From Azospirillaceae bacterium (GTDB taxonomy: Bacteria > Pseudomonadota > Alphaproteobacteria > Azospirillales > Azospirillaceae): DNA of 64,000 nt. The notes under the pieces are model-generated. The model was not told the DNA's origin and made no database searches. It saw only the letters and a program-made list of their open reading frames with translations. Position numbers and translations under genes: made by a program. The stretch lies in NCBI GenBank assembly GCA_028283825.1, contig JAPWJW010000003.1:124001-188000 (forward strand). The letters run 5' to 3'. Shown piece by piece: positions 1 to 9,164 of this stretch. Numbering within the stretch: the first letter of the stretch is position 1; every line of letters begins with the position of its first letter.

Positions 1-966
1 CAGCACAAGGTGAGCATGCTGTTCGTCGCCCCCACCGCCATCCGCGCCATCAAGCGCGAGGATCCGGAGGGGCTGCTGGTCAAGCATCACGACCTCAGCC
101 ATTTCCGCCTGCTGTTCCTGGCCGGTGAACGGTCGGACGGCGACACCTTGCGCTGGGCCGAATCGCACCTGAAGGTGCCGGTGATCGACAATTGGTGGCA
201 GACGGAAACCGGCTGGCCGGTGGCGGGCAACCCGGCCGGCCTGGAACTGCTGCCGGTCAAGCATGGCTCGGTCTGCCGGCCGCTGCCGGGGTGGGACGTG
301 CGGGTGCTGGATGTGCGCGGGCATGAGGTGGCGCCCGGCACCTTGGGCGCGGTGGCCGTGCGCCTGCCCCTGCCGCCCGGCGCCTTGCCGACGCTGTGGA
401 ACGCGCAGGAACGCTTCATCCGCAGCTATCTGTCCGACTTCCCGGGCTTCTACCAGACGTCGGACGCCGGCTACATGGATGAGGACGGCTATCTGTTCAT
501 CATGGCCCGCACTGACGACATCATCAACGTGGCCGGCCATCGACTGTCCACCGGCGCCATGGAAGAGGTGCTGGCCGATCACCCAGACGTGGCGGAATGC
601 GCCGTCATCGGCGTGCATGACGCGCTGAAAGGGCAATTGCCCCTGGGTTTCCTGGTGCTGAAGGCGGGGGTCGACCGGCCGCATGCCGATATCGTGGCGG
701 AGGTGGTGCGGCGGGTGCGCGAGACCATCGGGCCGGTGGCCGCCTTCCGCCAGGCGGTGGTTGTGGATCGCCTGCCCAAGACACGCTCCGGCAAAATACT
801 GCGGGCAACCATGCAGAAGATCGCGGACAGCGAACCGTGGAAGATGCCGGCCACCATCGACGACCCGGTTATTCTGGGCGAAATTGAAACAGCCCTGGCC
901 GATGTCGGATACGGGCAGAAAGTCTCATTGGATCAACGGCTTGATAAGCTCAGTCCCGCCGTTTGA
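1..966 (+). CDS. prpE: Propionyl-CoA synthetase (acyl-CoA synthetase), 3' part only
   Basis: The reading frame is already open at base 1, so the N-terminal half lies outside the window. What remains is the C-terminal half of an ANL-superfamily acyl-CoA ligase. The motif DNWWQTETGWP (about 190-222) is the adenylate-binding signature of acetyl/propionyl-CoA synthetases, YMDEDGYLFIMARTDDIINVAG forms the hinge region (split here as YMDEDGYLFIM then ARTDDIINVAG), and PKTRSGKILR near the end carries the catalytic lysine (codon 793-795). The phrase FVAPTAIRAIKREDPEG fits PrpE better than AcsA. It would make propionyl-CoA from propionate, ATP and CoA in the cytoplasm. It converges on hsp20 with a bidirectional hairpin between them. 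An acetyl-CoA synthetase of related specificity cannot be excluded. Confidence 0.85.
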   Translation, partial: QHKVSMLFVAPTAIRAIKREDPEGLLVKHHDLSHFRLLFLAGERSDGDTLRWAESHLKVPVIDNWWQTETGWPVAGNPAGLELLPVKHGSVCRPLPGWDVRVLDVRGHEVAPGTLGAVAVRLPLPPGALPTLWNAQERFIRSYLSDFPGFYQTSDAGYMDEDGYLFIMARTDDIINVAGHRLSTGAMEEVLADHPDVAECAVIGVHDALKGQLPLGFLVLKAGVDRPHADIVAEVVRRVRETIGPVAAFRQAVVVDRLPKTRSGKILRATMQKIADSEPWKMPATIDDPVILGEIETALADVGYGQKVSLDQRLDKLSPAV

Positions 967-1139
967 GGTACCCCTCATGTGGCAAAATTGTGACGGTGCC
1001 TTGACCGATCTGTGCGGCTTCTTGCCAAAGTGGGTTGACTGGTCCGCGTAGCCTGCATACCGTCCGTCTCGAAGTTTGGTACGGGTTGAACGGGCGGGCA
1101 AAATCAGGCAGCCGGAAAACCGGCGCCGCTGGGAATGTG

Positions 1140-1170
1140 AAAGGGCCGCAGCGCAAAGCTGCGGCCCTTT
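1140..1170. terminator. Bidirectional hairpin terminator between prpE and hsp20
   Basis: AAAGGGCCGCAGC and GCTGCGGCCCTTT form a perfect 13-bp stem around a short loop. The A-run on one side and T-run on the other let it work in both directions, and it sits between two converging genes. Confidence 0.8.
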
Positions 1171-1237
1171 CCGTTTGTGGCTCAGGTGGACGTCCCCGAG
1201 CGGTCCCCCGCCGCCCGGGACACCCGTGCAGTCCGTG

Positions 1238-1717
1238 TTAAGCTGCGGCCGCCTGGCCGGTGGACAGCTGGGTCGCCGCCTGGCTCAGGTTGGCGATGGG
1301 GATGTGGCGGGGCTTCAGCGTCTCCGGGACCTCACGCACCAGGTCGATGTGCAGCAGGCCGTTCTCCAGCGACGCGCCGGTCACATGGATGTGGTCGGCC
1401 AGCTGGAAGCGGCGCTCGAACGCCCGGCCCGCGATGCCACGGTGCAGGAACTGGGTCTGCTGTTCCGCCGGCTCATCCTTGCGGGACTTGCCGATGACCG
1501 TCAGCGCGTTCTCCTGCGCGACGATGTCGATCTCTTCCTGGCCGAAGCCCGCGACCGCCATGGTGATGCGGTAATTGTCCTCACCCCGCTTCTCGATGTT
1601 GTACGGGGGATAGGCGTTGCCCTGGTCCTCGGTTTTCAGCGCCGACTCCATCAGGCGGGTCAGGCGGTCGAAGCCGACGGTGGAACGAAACAGGGGGGAA
1701 AGGTCGTGACTGCGCAT
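1238..1717 (-). CDS. Small heat shock protein, Hsp20/IbpA family
   Basis: A 159-residue protein with the layout of class A proteobacterial small heat-shock proteins: an N-terminal arm starting MRSHDLSPLFRSTVGFDRL, an alpha-crystallin domain from about residue 35 to 130 (PPYNIEKRGEDNYRI, AVAGF, and GIAGRAFERRFQLADHI), and an alanine-rich tail. The C-terminal anchor motif IPIAN resembles the I-X-I motif used for oligomer contacts. It should bind unfolding proteins in the cytoplasm without using ATP. The start ATG has a clear GGAGG eight bases upstream, and the leader looks like a ROSE thermosensor (separate entry). Regulation by heat is therefore likely at translation and possibly by RpoH. Confidence 0.92.
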   Translation of the reverse strand: MRSHDLSPLFRSTVGFDRLTRLMESALKTEDQGNAYPPYNIEKRGEDNYRITMAVAGFGQEEIDIVAQENALTVIGKSRKDEPAEQQTQFLHRGIAGRAFERRFQLADHIHVTGASLENGLLHIDLVREVPETLKPRHIPIANLSQAATQLSTGQAAAA

Positions 1718-1806
1718 GATGATCCTCCGTTGAGCGATAACCCCGTTCCCCGGGCGCCGGAAGGGCCGTCCATCGGGTGGGGCTCATGTCGGCCGGGAAC
1801 CCCGTA
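1718..1806 (-). promoter_or_regulatory. ROSE-like RNA thermosensor in the hsp20 leader
   Basis: Just before the hsp20 start the transcript reads TCGCT, then CAAC, then GGAGGA. TCGCT fits the U(U/C)GCU anti-Shine-Dalgarno motif of ROSE elements, which pairs imperfectly with the AGGA of the ribosome site. Farther upstream, GGGGTTCCCGG (around 1804-1794) can pair with CCGGGGAAC (around 1755-1747), giving a long stem that encloses further GC-rich hairpins, as in multi-stem ROSE leaders. The arrangement and the gene controlled both fit the class. No folding calculation was made. Confidence 0.6.
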
Positions 1807-2078
1807 TTGGGCATTCCCGCCGACGCCCTTGGAGGTGTGACGCCCGGCCCCGGATTTCAATAGGGGCTCGGATCCGGAAAAATCGGGGGAAGGACTGTCC
1901 ACCGAAAGGCGAGGACATGTTTCCGAAGCCTTAAGCCTTTCGTGGCAACCTGACGCGTCGCATCCCCCGCCCAGAAGGTGACCCGTGGTCGCGCGGGTTG
2001 CGGGCGGGCGCATTTCGCCCTTAAAGTTCAGAACGGTGGCCAGGTGAGCCACCCATAAGCTGCCCCTCGGGGCCCCTT
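1807..2078. other. Intergenic region between divergent hsp20 and rcdA
   Basis: This stretch must hold the promoters for hsp20 (minus) and rcdA (plus). A TTGAAA on the minus strand (1860-1855) could be a heat-shock -35, but no convincing -10 was seen. Near the rcdA end, GGTGG and CCACC (about 2035-2053) can form a small hairpin. No open reading frame of interest was seen. Confidence 0.4.
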
Positions 2079-2495
2079 GTGAAAGGTACGTCGTTGATCG
2101 AGTCCAATGCCTTTTTCGACCGGACGTACGAAGAGACGATGGCCCTTCTGGTGGAGGCCAGGAACTATGTGGCCTTCCAGGAAGCCAAGGACCAGCGGGG
2201 CCTGCCGCCCCAGGTGCGGCTTCAGATCAGCTACGAATCCCTGCGCGTCACCAGCCGCCTGACCCAGGTCATGGCATGGCTGCTGGCCCTGAAGGCCCTG
2301 TACGCGCATGAGCTGACGGCGGACCAGGTGCTGTCGGAACAGTTCGCCCTGTCGGGCGGCGTGGTGTGCAGCGACCCCTCCGGCCCGGAAAACATGGAAC
2401 TGCCCGGGGGCCTGCGCTCCCTGCTGCAACGCAGCCACAGCCTCTACATGCGGGCCGAGCGCCTGGAAGACCAGTACCGGCGCAGCGTGGCTTAG
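2079..2495 (+). CDS. rcdA: RcdA/DUF1465 family protein (regulator of CtrA degradation)
   Basis: The 138-residue product has the sequence pattern of DUF1465, the family of Caulobacter RcdA: FFDRTYEETMALLVEARNYV at the start, then helices with LRVTSRLTQVMAWLLALKA and a C-terminal helix LYMRAERLEDQYRR. In Caulobacter RcdA is an adaptor that helps deliver the cell-cycle regulator CtrA to the ClpXP protease; a similar role here is inference from the family. The start shown is GTG, but a TTG at 2094 has the better ribosome site (AAAGG seven bases before) and gives a start close to the conserved domain. The gene stands alone and converges on rpmE. Confidence 0.8.
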   Translation: MKGTSLIESNAFFDRTYEETMALLVEARNYVAFQEAKDQRGLPPQVRLQISYESLRVTSRLTQVMAWLLALKALYAHELTADQVLSEQFALSGGVVCSDPSGPENMELPGGLRSLLQRSHSLYMRAERLEDQYRRSVA

Positions 2496-2502
2496 TTACG
2501 CT

Positions 2503-2666
2503 GTTCCCTCAGGCGCCGGCGGGCCCATCCGGGCCCTTGGCTATCCTCGCTCCGCCCTACGGTGCTCGCTGCGGGGCCGGCAGTCGCCGGCCTTCAACGG
2601 TACAAGCGCATATTTCCTAGGCCGCGACTGCGGCCGCCGGAACTTTCCGGGGAACGACTGAGGGAA
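2503..2666. repeat. Composite copy of the dispersed structured intergenic repeat (R1)
   Basis: Two copies of the family face head to head. The left one (2503-2597) is in reverse orientation and keeps the terminus GTTCCCTCA, the GGAT-loop stem (GGGCCC/GGGCCC) and the GAC-loop stem (GGCCGGC/GCCGGCC, 2575-2592). The right one (about 2617-2666) is forward, with GGCCGC-GAC-TGCGGCC (2620-2635), TTTCCGGGGAACG, and then directly the terminus CTGAGGGAA, so it lacks the GGAT stem. It lies between convergent rcdA and rpmE. Confidence 0.8.
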
Positions 2667-2686
2667 TACGCGAACGTGCAGGCAGC

Positions 2687-2720
2687 AAAAAAGAGCGCCC
2701 CGAATGTGGGACGCCCTTTT
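2687..2720 (-). terminator. Terminator of rpmE
   Basis: On the minus strand AAAAGGGCGTCCC, a six-base loop and GGGGCGCTCTTTT form a 13-bp stem (with G-U pairs), followed by a T-run. It lies about 45 bases after the rpmE stop codon, as expected of an intrinsic terminator. Confidence 0.8.
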
Positions 2721-2763
2721 CTGAAAGCTCGTACAGCGTCGCGAGAAGTCGCGCCGCGGCTTC

Positions 2764-2985
2764 TTACTTCAGGCCCAGGCCCGAGAAGCGGCGGTTGAAC
2801 TTCGCGATCTGGCCGCCGGTGTCGATCAGCTTCTGCACACCGGTCCAGGCCGGGTGAGACTTCGGATCGATGTCCAGGCGCAGCGTGTCGCCGGCCTTGC
2901 CCATGGTGCTCCGGGTCTTGAACGAGGTCCCGTCGGTCATCACGACGTTGATCTCATGGTAGTCCGGGTGGATGTCAGCTTTCAT
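2764..2985 (-). CDS. rpmE: 50S ribosomal protein L31
   Basis: A 73-residue protein starting [20 protein letters not shown] and containing [12 protein letters not shown], the standard L31 signature, and ending in the FNRRFSGLG tail. The zinc-binding cysteines of the C+ form are absent (valine and methionine stand where the CXC pair would be), so this is the zinc-independent form usual in alphaproteobacteria. It binds the large subunit near the central protuberance and bridges to the small subunit. A longer frame upstream of this ATG exists but has no family similarity. A terminator follows. Confidence 0.95.
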   Translation of the reverse strand: MKADIHPDYHEINVVMTDGTSFKTRSTMGKAGDTLRLDIDPKSHPAWTGVQKLIDTGGQIAKFNRRFSGLGLK

Positions 2986-3259
2986 GATCGCCCAAGTCCC
3001 AAAACAAATCTCAAAATTGGAAGCCGCGCTTATAGCCAAAACCGGCGCTCTTATCAACAGCCGATCTCGTGCGTTTGCGGCGCGCTGCAACCATAAAGTC
3101 GCATGGCTGCGGGTTTGCGGCCGGTCGCGGTTGCCCTGGGGCCCGGGACGCATTACCTAAGCCCATGGCGCGCGCGGGGAAACCCCTTGATCCGCAAGCA
3201 AGGGGGCGCCGCCAAGCCAGGCCTTGTCAAGGCCATAACCAAGATTGGGACCTTCGCCG

Positions 3260-5065
<1,806 letters not shown>

Positions 5066-5067
5066 TA

Positions 5068-5193
5068 CCAGCGGCACGAGTGACTCGTGCCGCTGTAGGA
5101 CGCGACGGCGTCCGCCGGAAGTTTCCGGGGAACGCAGTGGACCGGAAACTGAGGAAGCCAAGGGCGCGGATGCGCCTGCCCGGCGCTTGAGGG
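5068..5193 (+). repeat. Dispersed structured intergenic repeat, copy R2
   Basis: A full-length forward copy. Hairpin 1 is CAGCGGCACGAG-TGA-CTCGTGCCGCTG (5069-5095). It is followed by GGACGC-GAC-GGCGTCC, then AGTTTCCGG pairing with CCGGAAACT, then GGCGC-GGAT-GCGCC, and the terminus GCGCTTGAGGGG. It fills the gap between the convergent ABC exporter and bdcR-like genes. Confidence 0.85.
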
Positions 5194-5206
5194 GTATAGT
5201 AGGGGT

Positions 5207-5809
5207 TCAGCCCAGCAGCGTGCCCAGCCCTGCCGTCGTGACCCGCGCCACGGCGACCAGCCGCTCCACATTCCAGCCTTCGCGCGCGCCGGCTGACAGG
5301 CCGGACATGGTGGTCACCACCATGTCGGTGGCCGTGTCGGCGGTCTCAGGGTGCGTCCGGCCGATGAAGGCGCGGATGGCGGCCCGCTTGCGCCCGGCCG
5401 TCTGCCGCGCCAGCGCCAGGCTTTCCGCGTCGCCGGTGCCGCGCACCGCCTCCAGCACCAGGCAGCCGGGCCGGGCGGGATCGGCCGCGTAGGTCCGCGC
5501 CGCCTGGTCCAGCAGGGTCGCCAGGGCCTCTATCGGCGGCCGGCCGGGCTGGAGGATCTCATCCAGCGGCAGGGTGGCGGCCGCGTACCGCTCCAGCACC
5601 CGACCGAAGAAGGCCGCCTTGCTGCCGAACGCCGCGTAGAAGCTGGGCGGCTTGATGCCCAGCGCCTGGGTCAATGCCGCCAGGCCCACCCCCTCATAAC
5701 CATGGGCATGGAACAGCGCCTGTCCGATGGCCAGCGCGCCCTCCGGATCAAAGGTGCGGGGACGGCCCCGGCCCTGGGGCGCGTCGGCGGATAATAAATT
5801 AGCGCTCAC
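5207..5809 (-). CDS. TetR-family transcriptional regulator, BdcR-like
   Basis: A 200-residue protein with an N-terminal TetR helix-turn-helix (GRGRPRTFDPEGALAIGQAL ... LAALTQALGIKPPSFYAAFG, residues 14-60) and a C-terminal ligand domain. The phrases PPSFYAAFGSKAAFFGRVL and MVVTTMSGLSAGAREG closely follow E. coli BdcR, and the gene is divergent from a BdcA-like gene as in E. coli. It probably represses itself and the operon at 5884-8813. The start is a GTG with AAGGA about nine bases before it, and this start lies inside one of two similar operator-like sequences. The inducer is unknown. Confidence 0.85.
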   Translation of the reverse strand: MSANLLSADAPQGRGRPRTFDPEGALAIGQALFHAHGYEGVGLAALTQALGIKPPSFYAAFGSKAAFFGRVLERYAAATLPLDEILQPGRPPIEALATLLDQAARTYAADPARPGCLVLEAVRGTGDAESLALARQTAGRKRAAIRAFIGRTHPETADTATDMVVTTMSGLSAGAREGWNVERLVAVARVTTAGLGTLLG

Positions 5810-5863
5810 TATAAAAATCCTTGCGGCCCGTCGTCTTGGCGATTTATATAGCGATCACTCAAT
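5798..5863. promoter_or_regulatory. Probable operators between bdcR-like and bdcA-like genes
   Basis: Two related sequences occur in the divergent promoter: AGTGAGCGCTAAT and AGTGATCGCTATA, both read on the minus strand, at about 5810-5798 and 5860-5848. They share AGTGA-N-CGCTA. One overlaps the regulator's start codon and the other lies about 25 bases before the SDR start, a layout that would let one TetR protein control both directions. Binding is inferred from position and repetition only. Confidence 0.55.
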
Positions 5864-5883
5864 AAGTCGCAAGGGTGATGGAT

Positions 5884-6597
5884 ATGAGGGTTTTCCAGGG
5901 CAAGAAGGTCATGGTCATCGGCGGCAGCCGGGGGATCGGCGCCGCCATCGTGGCCCGGTTCGCGGGGGAGGGGGCCGACGTGCTGTTCACCTATGCCGGC
6001 TCGACGGATGCCGCCGGGACGGTGGCGGCTGAAACCGGCGCCACGGCCCTGTGCGTCGATGCCGCCGACCGGGCCGCCATGCAGGGGGCCATCGCCGCCG
6101 CCGGCCCCATCGACATCTTCGTCTTCAACGCTGGCCTGTTTGTCGCGGGCGATCCATTGGAACTGGATGCGGACGCGGTCGATCGCATGATCGACGTCAA
6201 CGTGCGTGCGGCCTATCACGCCGCCGTGGCGGCGGCCCGCACCATGCCCCAGGGCGGCCGTATCCTGTTCGTCGGCTCCGTCAACGGCGACCGCGTGCCG
6301 TTCGCGGGCCTCGCCGCCTACGCCATGACCAAGTCGGCGCTCCAGGGCCTGGCGCGTGGTCTGGCCCGTGATTTCGGGCCCCTGGGCATCACCGTGAACG
6401 TGATCCAGCCGGGCCCCACCGACACCGACATGAACCCGGCCGATGGGCCGCTGGCCGGCCAGATGCACGGCGTCATGGCCATCAAGCGCCATGGCACGGC
6501 CGGGGAGGTCGCGGGCCTGGCCGCCTTCCTGGCGGGGGCCGACGCCGGCGGCATCACCGGCGCCCTGCACACCATCGATGGCGGCTTCGGCGCCTGA
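5884..6597 (+). CDS. bdcA: Short-chain dehydrogenase, BdcA-like
   Basis: A 237-residue SDR with the NAD(P) motif GGSRGIGAAIV, the structural NAG, a catalytic serine in FVGSVNGDRVP and the YAMTKSALQGLARGLARDFG active-site helix (Y-x-x-x-K). Long stretches, including SVNGDR, KSALQG, QPGPTDTDMNP and HTIDGGFGA, match E. coli BdcA, a protein reported to bind cyclic di-GMP and favour biofilm dispersal. Whether it is an enzyme on a small molecule here is open. The ATG at 5884 is preferred because CAAGGG lies eight bases upstream; GTG at 5875 and ATG at 5878 are alternatives. It heads a four-gene operon. Confidence 0.85.
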   Translation: MRVFQGKKVMVIGGSRGIGAAIVARFAGEGADVLFTYAGSTDAAGTVAAETGATALCVDAADRAAMQGAIAAAGPIDIFVFNAGLFVAGDPLELDADAVDRMIDVNVRAAYHAAVAAARTMPQGGRILFVGSVNGDRVPFAGLAAYAMTKSALQGLARGLARDFGPLGITVNVIQPGPTDTDMNPADGPLAGQMHGVMAIKRHGTAGEVAGLAAFLAGADAGGITGALHTIDGGFGA

Positions 6598-6613
6598 ATA
6601 AGGGAGTTCCCAA

Positions 6614-6931
6614 ATGAGCGATGACGAAAGCGGCGTGGTCATCTACGTCACCTACACCGGCACGCCGGACGCGCGGTTCGACCGCGCCTATTATGTCGAC
6701 CACCACCTGCCGCTGGTGTTGCGGGCGTGGGCGCAATACGGCCTGACCAGCGTGGCCGCCTTCTATCCGGCGGTGGATGCGGCGGGTACCCTCGCCATCT
6801 GCGAATGCCGTTTCCGGGACGCGGCGGCGGTGGCCGCCGCCTTCGCCTCACCGGAGGTGCCCGAGGTGATGGCGGATGTGGCCCGTTTCACCGACCTGAC
6901 GCCCAGCCGCGTGCGGGCGGTGGCGTTATGA
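6614..6931 (+). CDS. EthD-domain protein
   Basis: A 105-residue ferredoxin-like-fold protein with the EthD pattern: VVIYVTYTGTPDARFDRAYYVDHHLPLV (here cut as VVIYVTY and FDRAYYVDHHLPLV) and a C-terminal DVARFTDLTPSRV. The EthD family includes small dimeric proteins associated with ether or aromatic degradation and polyketide cyclisation; the role here is unknown. AGGGAG stands about eight bases before the ATG. It lies 16 bases after the SDR and its stop overlaps the next start (ATGA), so the four genes are probably co-translated. Confidence 0.8.
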   Translation: MSDDESGVVIYVTYTGTPDARFDRAYYVDHHLPLVLRAWAQYGLTSVAAFYPAVDAAGTLAICECRFRDAAAVAAAFASPEVPEVMADVARFTDLTPSRVRAVAL

Positions 6932-7956
6932 GCGGGACGACGATGCCGTTCTGGCGCGATGTGGCGCCCCGCACCGTCCGCCGGGGCCATTTCTGGATCG
7001 CCGGCGATCGCGTCCAACTGGACGGGCGCACCTATCAGCGCGGTCCCATGTTCGTGGAGTGGGAGGCACCGGAGCAGGTCACCCAGCCCTGGCCTGTCAT
7101 CCTCATGCATGGCGGCGGCTTCCAGGGCACGGAGTGGTTCGAGACGCCGGACGGGCGGCCCGGCTGGGCCCAGCGCCTGGTGGAGGCCGGCTACGCCGTG
7201 CTGGTGGTCGACCGGCCGGGCCACGGCCGCGCCCCCTTTCATACCGCGACCTTGGGCGCCATGGGCCCGCCCTTCTCCTACGAAGGGGGCCGCCAGATCT
7301 ATTTCCCGGCGGGGGCCGCCGAGGCGCACACGCAATGGCCGTTTGCGCCGGATGACGAGGCCGCGATGGATGAATTCATCGCCGGTTACGGCCCGCTGCC
7401 GGCCGATCTGGAACTGTCGCAGACCCTGGACGCGGACCGCACGGCGGCCCTGCTGGACCGCGTCGGGCCGGCCATCCTGCTGACCCATTCCGCCTCCGGC
7501 CCCGCCGGCTGGTTGATCGCCGACCGGCGCCCGGGCCTGGTCGTCGCCATCGTGGCGGTGGAGCCGATGGGCCCGCCCTTCGCCGACATCCCCAACATCG
7601 GCCCCATGAGCTGGGGGCCGGCGGCGGCCCCCTTGCGGTTCGAACCACCGGTGACGGACCCGGCGCAGGTGCGCGACGTCGCCCCCGGCCAACTGCGCCT
7701 GCCGGCGCTGGCGGGCCTGCCCATCCTGATCGTCACGGCCGGGGCATCGGCCTTCGCCGCGGCCAGCCCGCCGACGGCCGATTTCCTGAACGCCGCCGGT
7801 GCCTCCGCCCAACTGATGCACCTGCCCGATCATGGTGTGCACGGCAACGGCCACGGCCTGATCTATGAGAGGAACTCCGACGCGGCGCTGGCGCCGGTGC
7901 TGGCCTGGCTGGGCCGGCACGCGTCCGACCCGGCGGACAGGGAAGGAGGGGTCTGA
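6928..7956 (+). CDS. Alpha/beta hydrolase
   Basis: A 342-residue protein of the alpha/beta hydrolase fold. The oxyanion region is HGGGFQG, the nucleophile elbow is HSASGPAGW (serine), and a late histidine occurs in HGNGHG. The N-terminus shows no signal peptide, so the enzyme should be cytoplasmic. Its family is often annotated as esterase. The ATG overlaps the previous stop and its own stop TGA overlaps the next ATG, giving a translationally coupled cluster with an EthD-like protein and two dehydrogenases. The substrate is not known; the context suggests uptake or detoxification of a small carbonyl or ester compound. Confidence 0.82.
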   Translation: MSGTTMPFWRDVAPRTVRRGHFWIAGDRVQLDGRTYQRGPMFVEWEAPEQVTQPWPVILMHGGGFQGTEWFETPDGRPGWAQRLVEAGYAVLVVDRPGHGRAPFHTATLGAMGPPFSYEGGRQIYFPAGAAEAHTQWPFAPDDEAAMDEFIAGYGPLPADLELSQTLDADRTAALLDRVGPAILLTHSASGPAGWLIADRRPGLVVAIVAVEPMGPPFADIPNIGPMSWGPAAAPLRFEPPVTDPAQVRDVAPGQLRLPALAGLPILIVTAGASAFAAASPPTADFLNAAGASAQLMHLPDHGVHGNGHGLIYERNSDAALAPVLAWLGRHASDPADREGGV

Positions 7957-8813
7957 TGGATATCGGCTTCATCGGTCTGGGCCGCATGGGGACGGCGATG
8001 GCGCGCAACCTGGCGGCGGCGGGCCATGCCGTCTGCGCCTGGAACCGCAGCCCCGTGGCCCCCGACGCGGTGCCGGGCATGACCATCGCCGCCACCCCGG
8101 CGGCGGCGTTCGACGCGGACATCGTCTTCACCATGCTGTCGGATGATGCGGCCATCCGCGCGGTGGTGCTGGACGGCGGTGCGTTGGGCCAGGCACGCCC
8201 CAGCGTGGTTCACATCGTGTCGGCCACCATCTCCGTGGCCTTCGCCGATGAACTGGCGGCCTGGCATGCCGACCGGGGCATCGCCTACCTCTCCGCCCCC
8301 GTCTTCGGCCGGCCGGAAGTGGCGGCCGCCGCCAAGCTGAACTTCATGGTGGCGGGCGACGCGAACGCCATCGCCAAGGTCCGCCCCGTCCTGGACATCC
8401 TGGGCCAGCGCGTCTTCGTCATGGGCGAAAACCCGGCCCAGGCCAACGCCGCCAAGGTGGCCGGCAACATGATGATCGCCATGGCCATCGAGGCGCTGGC
8501 GGAAGGGGTGGCGATCACCCGCGCGCAGGGGGTGGAACCGGCGGCGTTCATCGACCTGATGACCACCACGCTATTCGGCTGCCGCGCCTATGAGAACTAC
8601 GGCGGCAAGATCCTGGCCGGCGATTACGAGGCTGGGTTCCGCCTGGCCCTGGGCCTGAAAGACCTGCGCCTGGCTACCGCCGCCGGTGAGGCGTCAGGCA
8701 AGGCACTACCGATGCTGGACGCCGTGCGCGCCCAGATGCAAGCGGCGAGCGAGGCCGGCATGGGCGACCGTGACTGGTCGGCGATGGCGGACTTCACGCT
8801 GGGTGCGCGCTGA
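7956..8813 (+). CDS. NAD(P)-dependent oxidoreductase, 3-hydroxyisobutyrate dehydrogenase family
   Basis: A 285-residue beta-hydroxyacid dehydrogenase. The dinucleotide fold starts at once (GFIGLGRMGTAMARNL), the substrate-binding strand reads SAPVFGRPEVAAAAKL around residues 113-128, and the catalytic lysine is probably K167 in AAKVAGNMM. The substitution of FGRPEV for the usual SGG-x-x-GA in the substrate loop points to something other than 3-hydroxyisobutyrate; glyoxylate or semialdehyde reductases and imine reductases have similar relatives. It is the last gene of the operon that starts with the BdcA-like SDR and overlaps the hydrolase by one base. Confidence 0.85.
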   Translation: MDIGFIGLGRMGTAMARNLAAAGHAVCAWNRSPVAPDAVPGMTIAATPAAAFDADIVFTMLSDDAAIRAVVLDGGALGQARPSVVHIVSATISVAFADELAAWHADRGIAYLSAPVFGRPEVAAAAKLNFMVAGDANAIAKVRPVLDILGQRVFVMGENPAQANAAKVAGNMMIAMAIEALAEGVAITRAQGVEPAAFIDLMTTTLFGCRAYENYGGKILAGDYEAGFRLALGLKDLRLATAAGEASGKALPMLDAVRAQMQAASEAGMGDRDWSAMADFTLGAR

Positions 8814-8847
8814 TCCCACTGATCGGGATTGCTGCGGGCTTGACCAA

Positions 8848-8866
8848 ACTACGGCTTAGCCGTAGT
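8848..8866. promoter_or_regulatory. Palindromic operator candidate upstream of brnT
   Basis: ACTACGGCTTAGCCGTAGT is a perfect 9-bp inverted repeat around one T, placed 25 bases before the toxin start. Toxin-antitoxin operons are commonly repressed by the antitoxin at such sites. A weak T-containing stretch follows, so a terminator for the preceding operon is the alternative reading. Confidence 0.55.
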
Positions 8867-8891
8867 CTTGTTCTGTCTTGCAGGGGGCGCC

Positions 8892-9164
8892 ATGTATCAG
8901 TGGGACGAGCAAAAGGCCGCCATCAATTTCGCCAAGCATGGCGTGCGATTTGAGGAGGCCCAGGCCGTCTTCAACGATCCATTCGCGCTTGAATGGACTG
9001 ATGAACGTGAAGACTATGGTGAAGAGCGCTTCATCATCATCGGTATGGCGGAAGGCCGCCTGTTTTGCGTCGTCTATACGCTGCGGAATGACAATATCCG
9101 CATTATCTCCGCCAGAGGAGCCGAGCCCCATGAGCGCCGACGATACCACGGCGAAAACGCCTGA
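8892..9164 (+). CDS. brnT: BrnT family toxin (type II toxin-antitoxin)
   Basis: A 90-residue protein with the BrnT pattern: WDEQKAAINFAKHGVRFEEA at the start, then FNDPFALEW, a central YGEERFIIIGMAEGRL and the C-terminal IRIISARGAEPHERRRY. BrnT is a RelE-fold ribonuclease that stops translation when free. The ATG at 8892 follows a G-rich ribosome site and begins exactly at the family's first conserved residues. The downstream gene overlaps by 35 bases, as usual for these pairs. The antitoxin is not of the classic ribbon-helix-helix BrnA type (see next entry). Confidence 0.88.
   Translation: MYQWDEQKAAINFAKHGVRFEEAQAVFNDPFALEWTDEREDYGEERFIIIGMAEGRLFCVVYTLRNDNIRIISARGAEPHERRRYHGENA

Noticed and set aside
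8848-8866. Palindrome as an intrinsic terminator for the hydrolase/dehydrogenase operon
   Set aside because: The stem is only nine pairs and is followed by CTTGTTCTG rather than a T-run; an operator for the toxin-antitoxin pair is more likely, though not proved.
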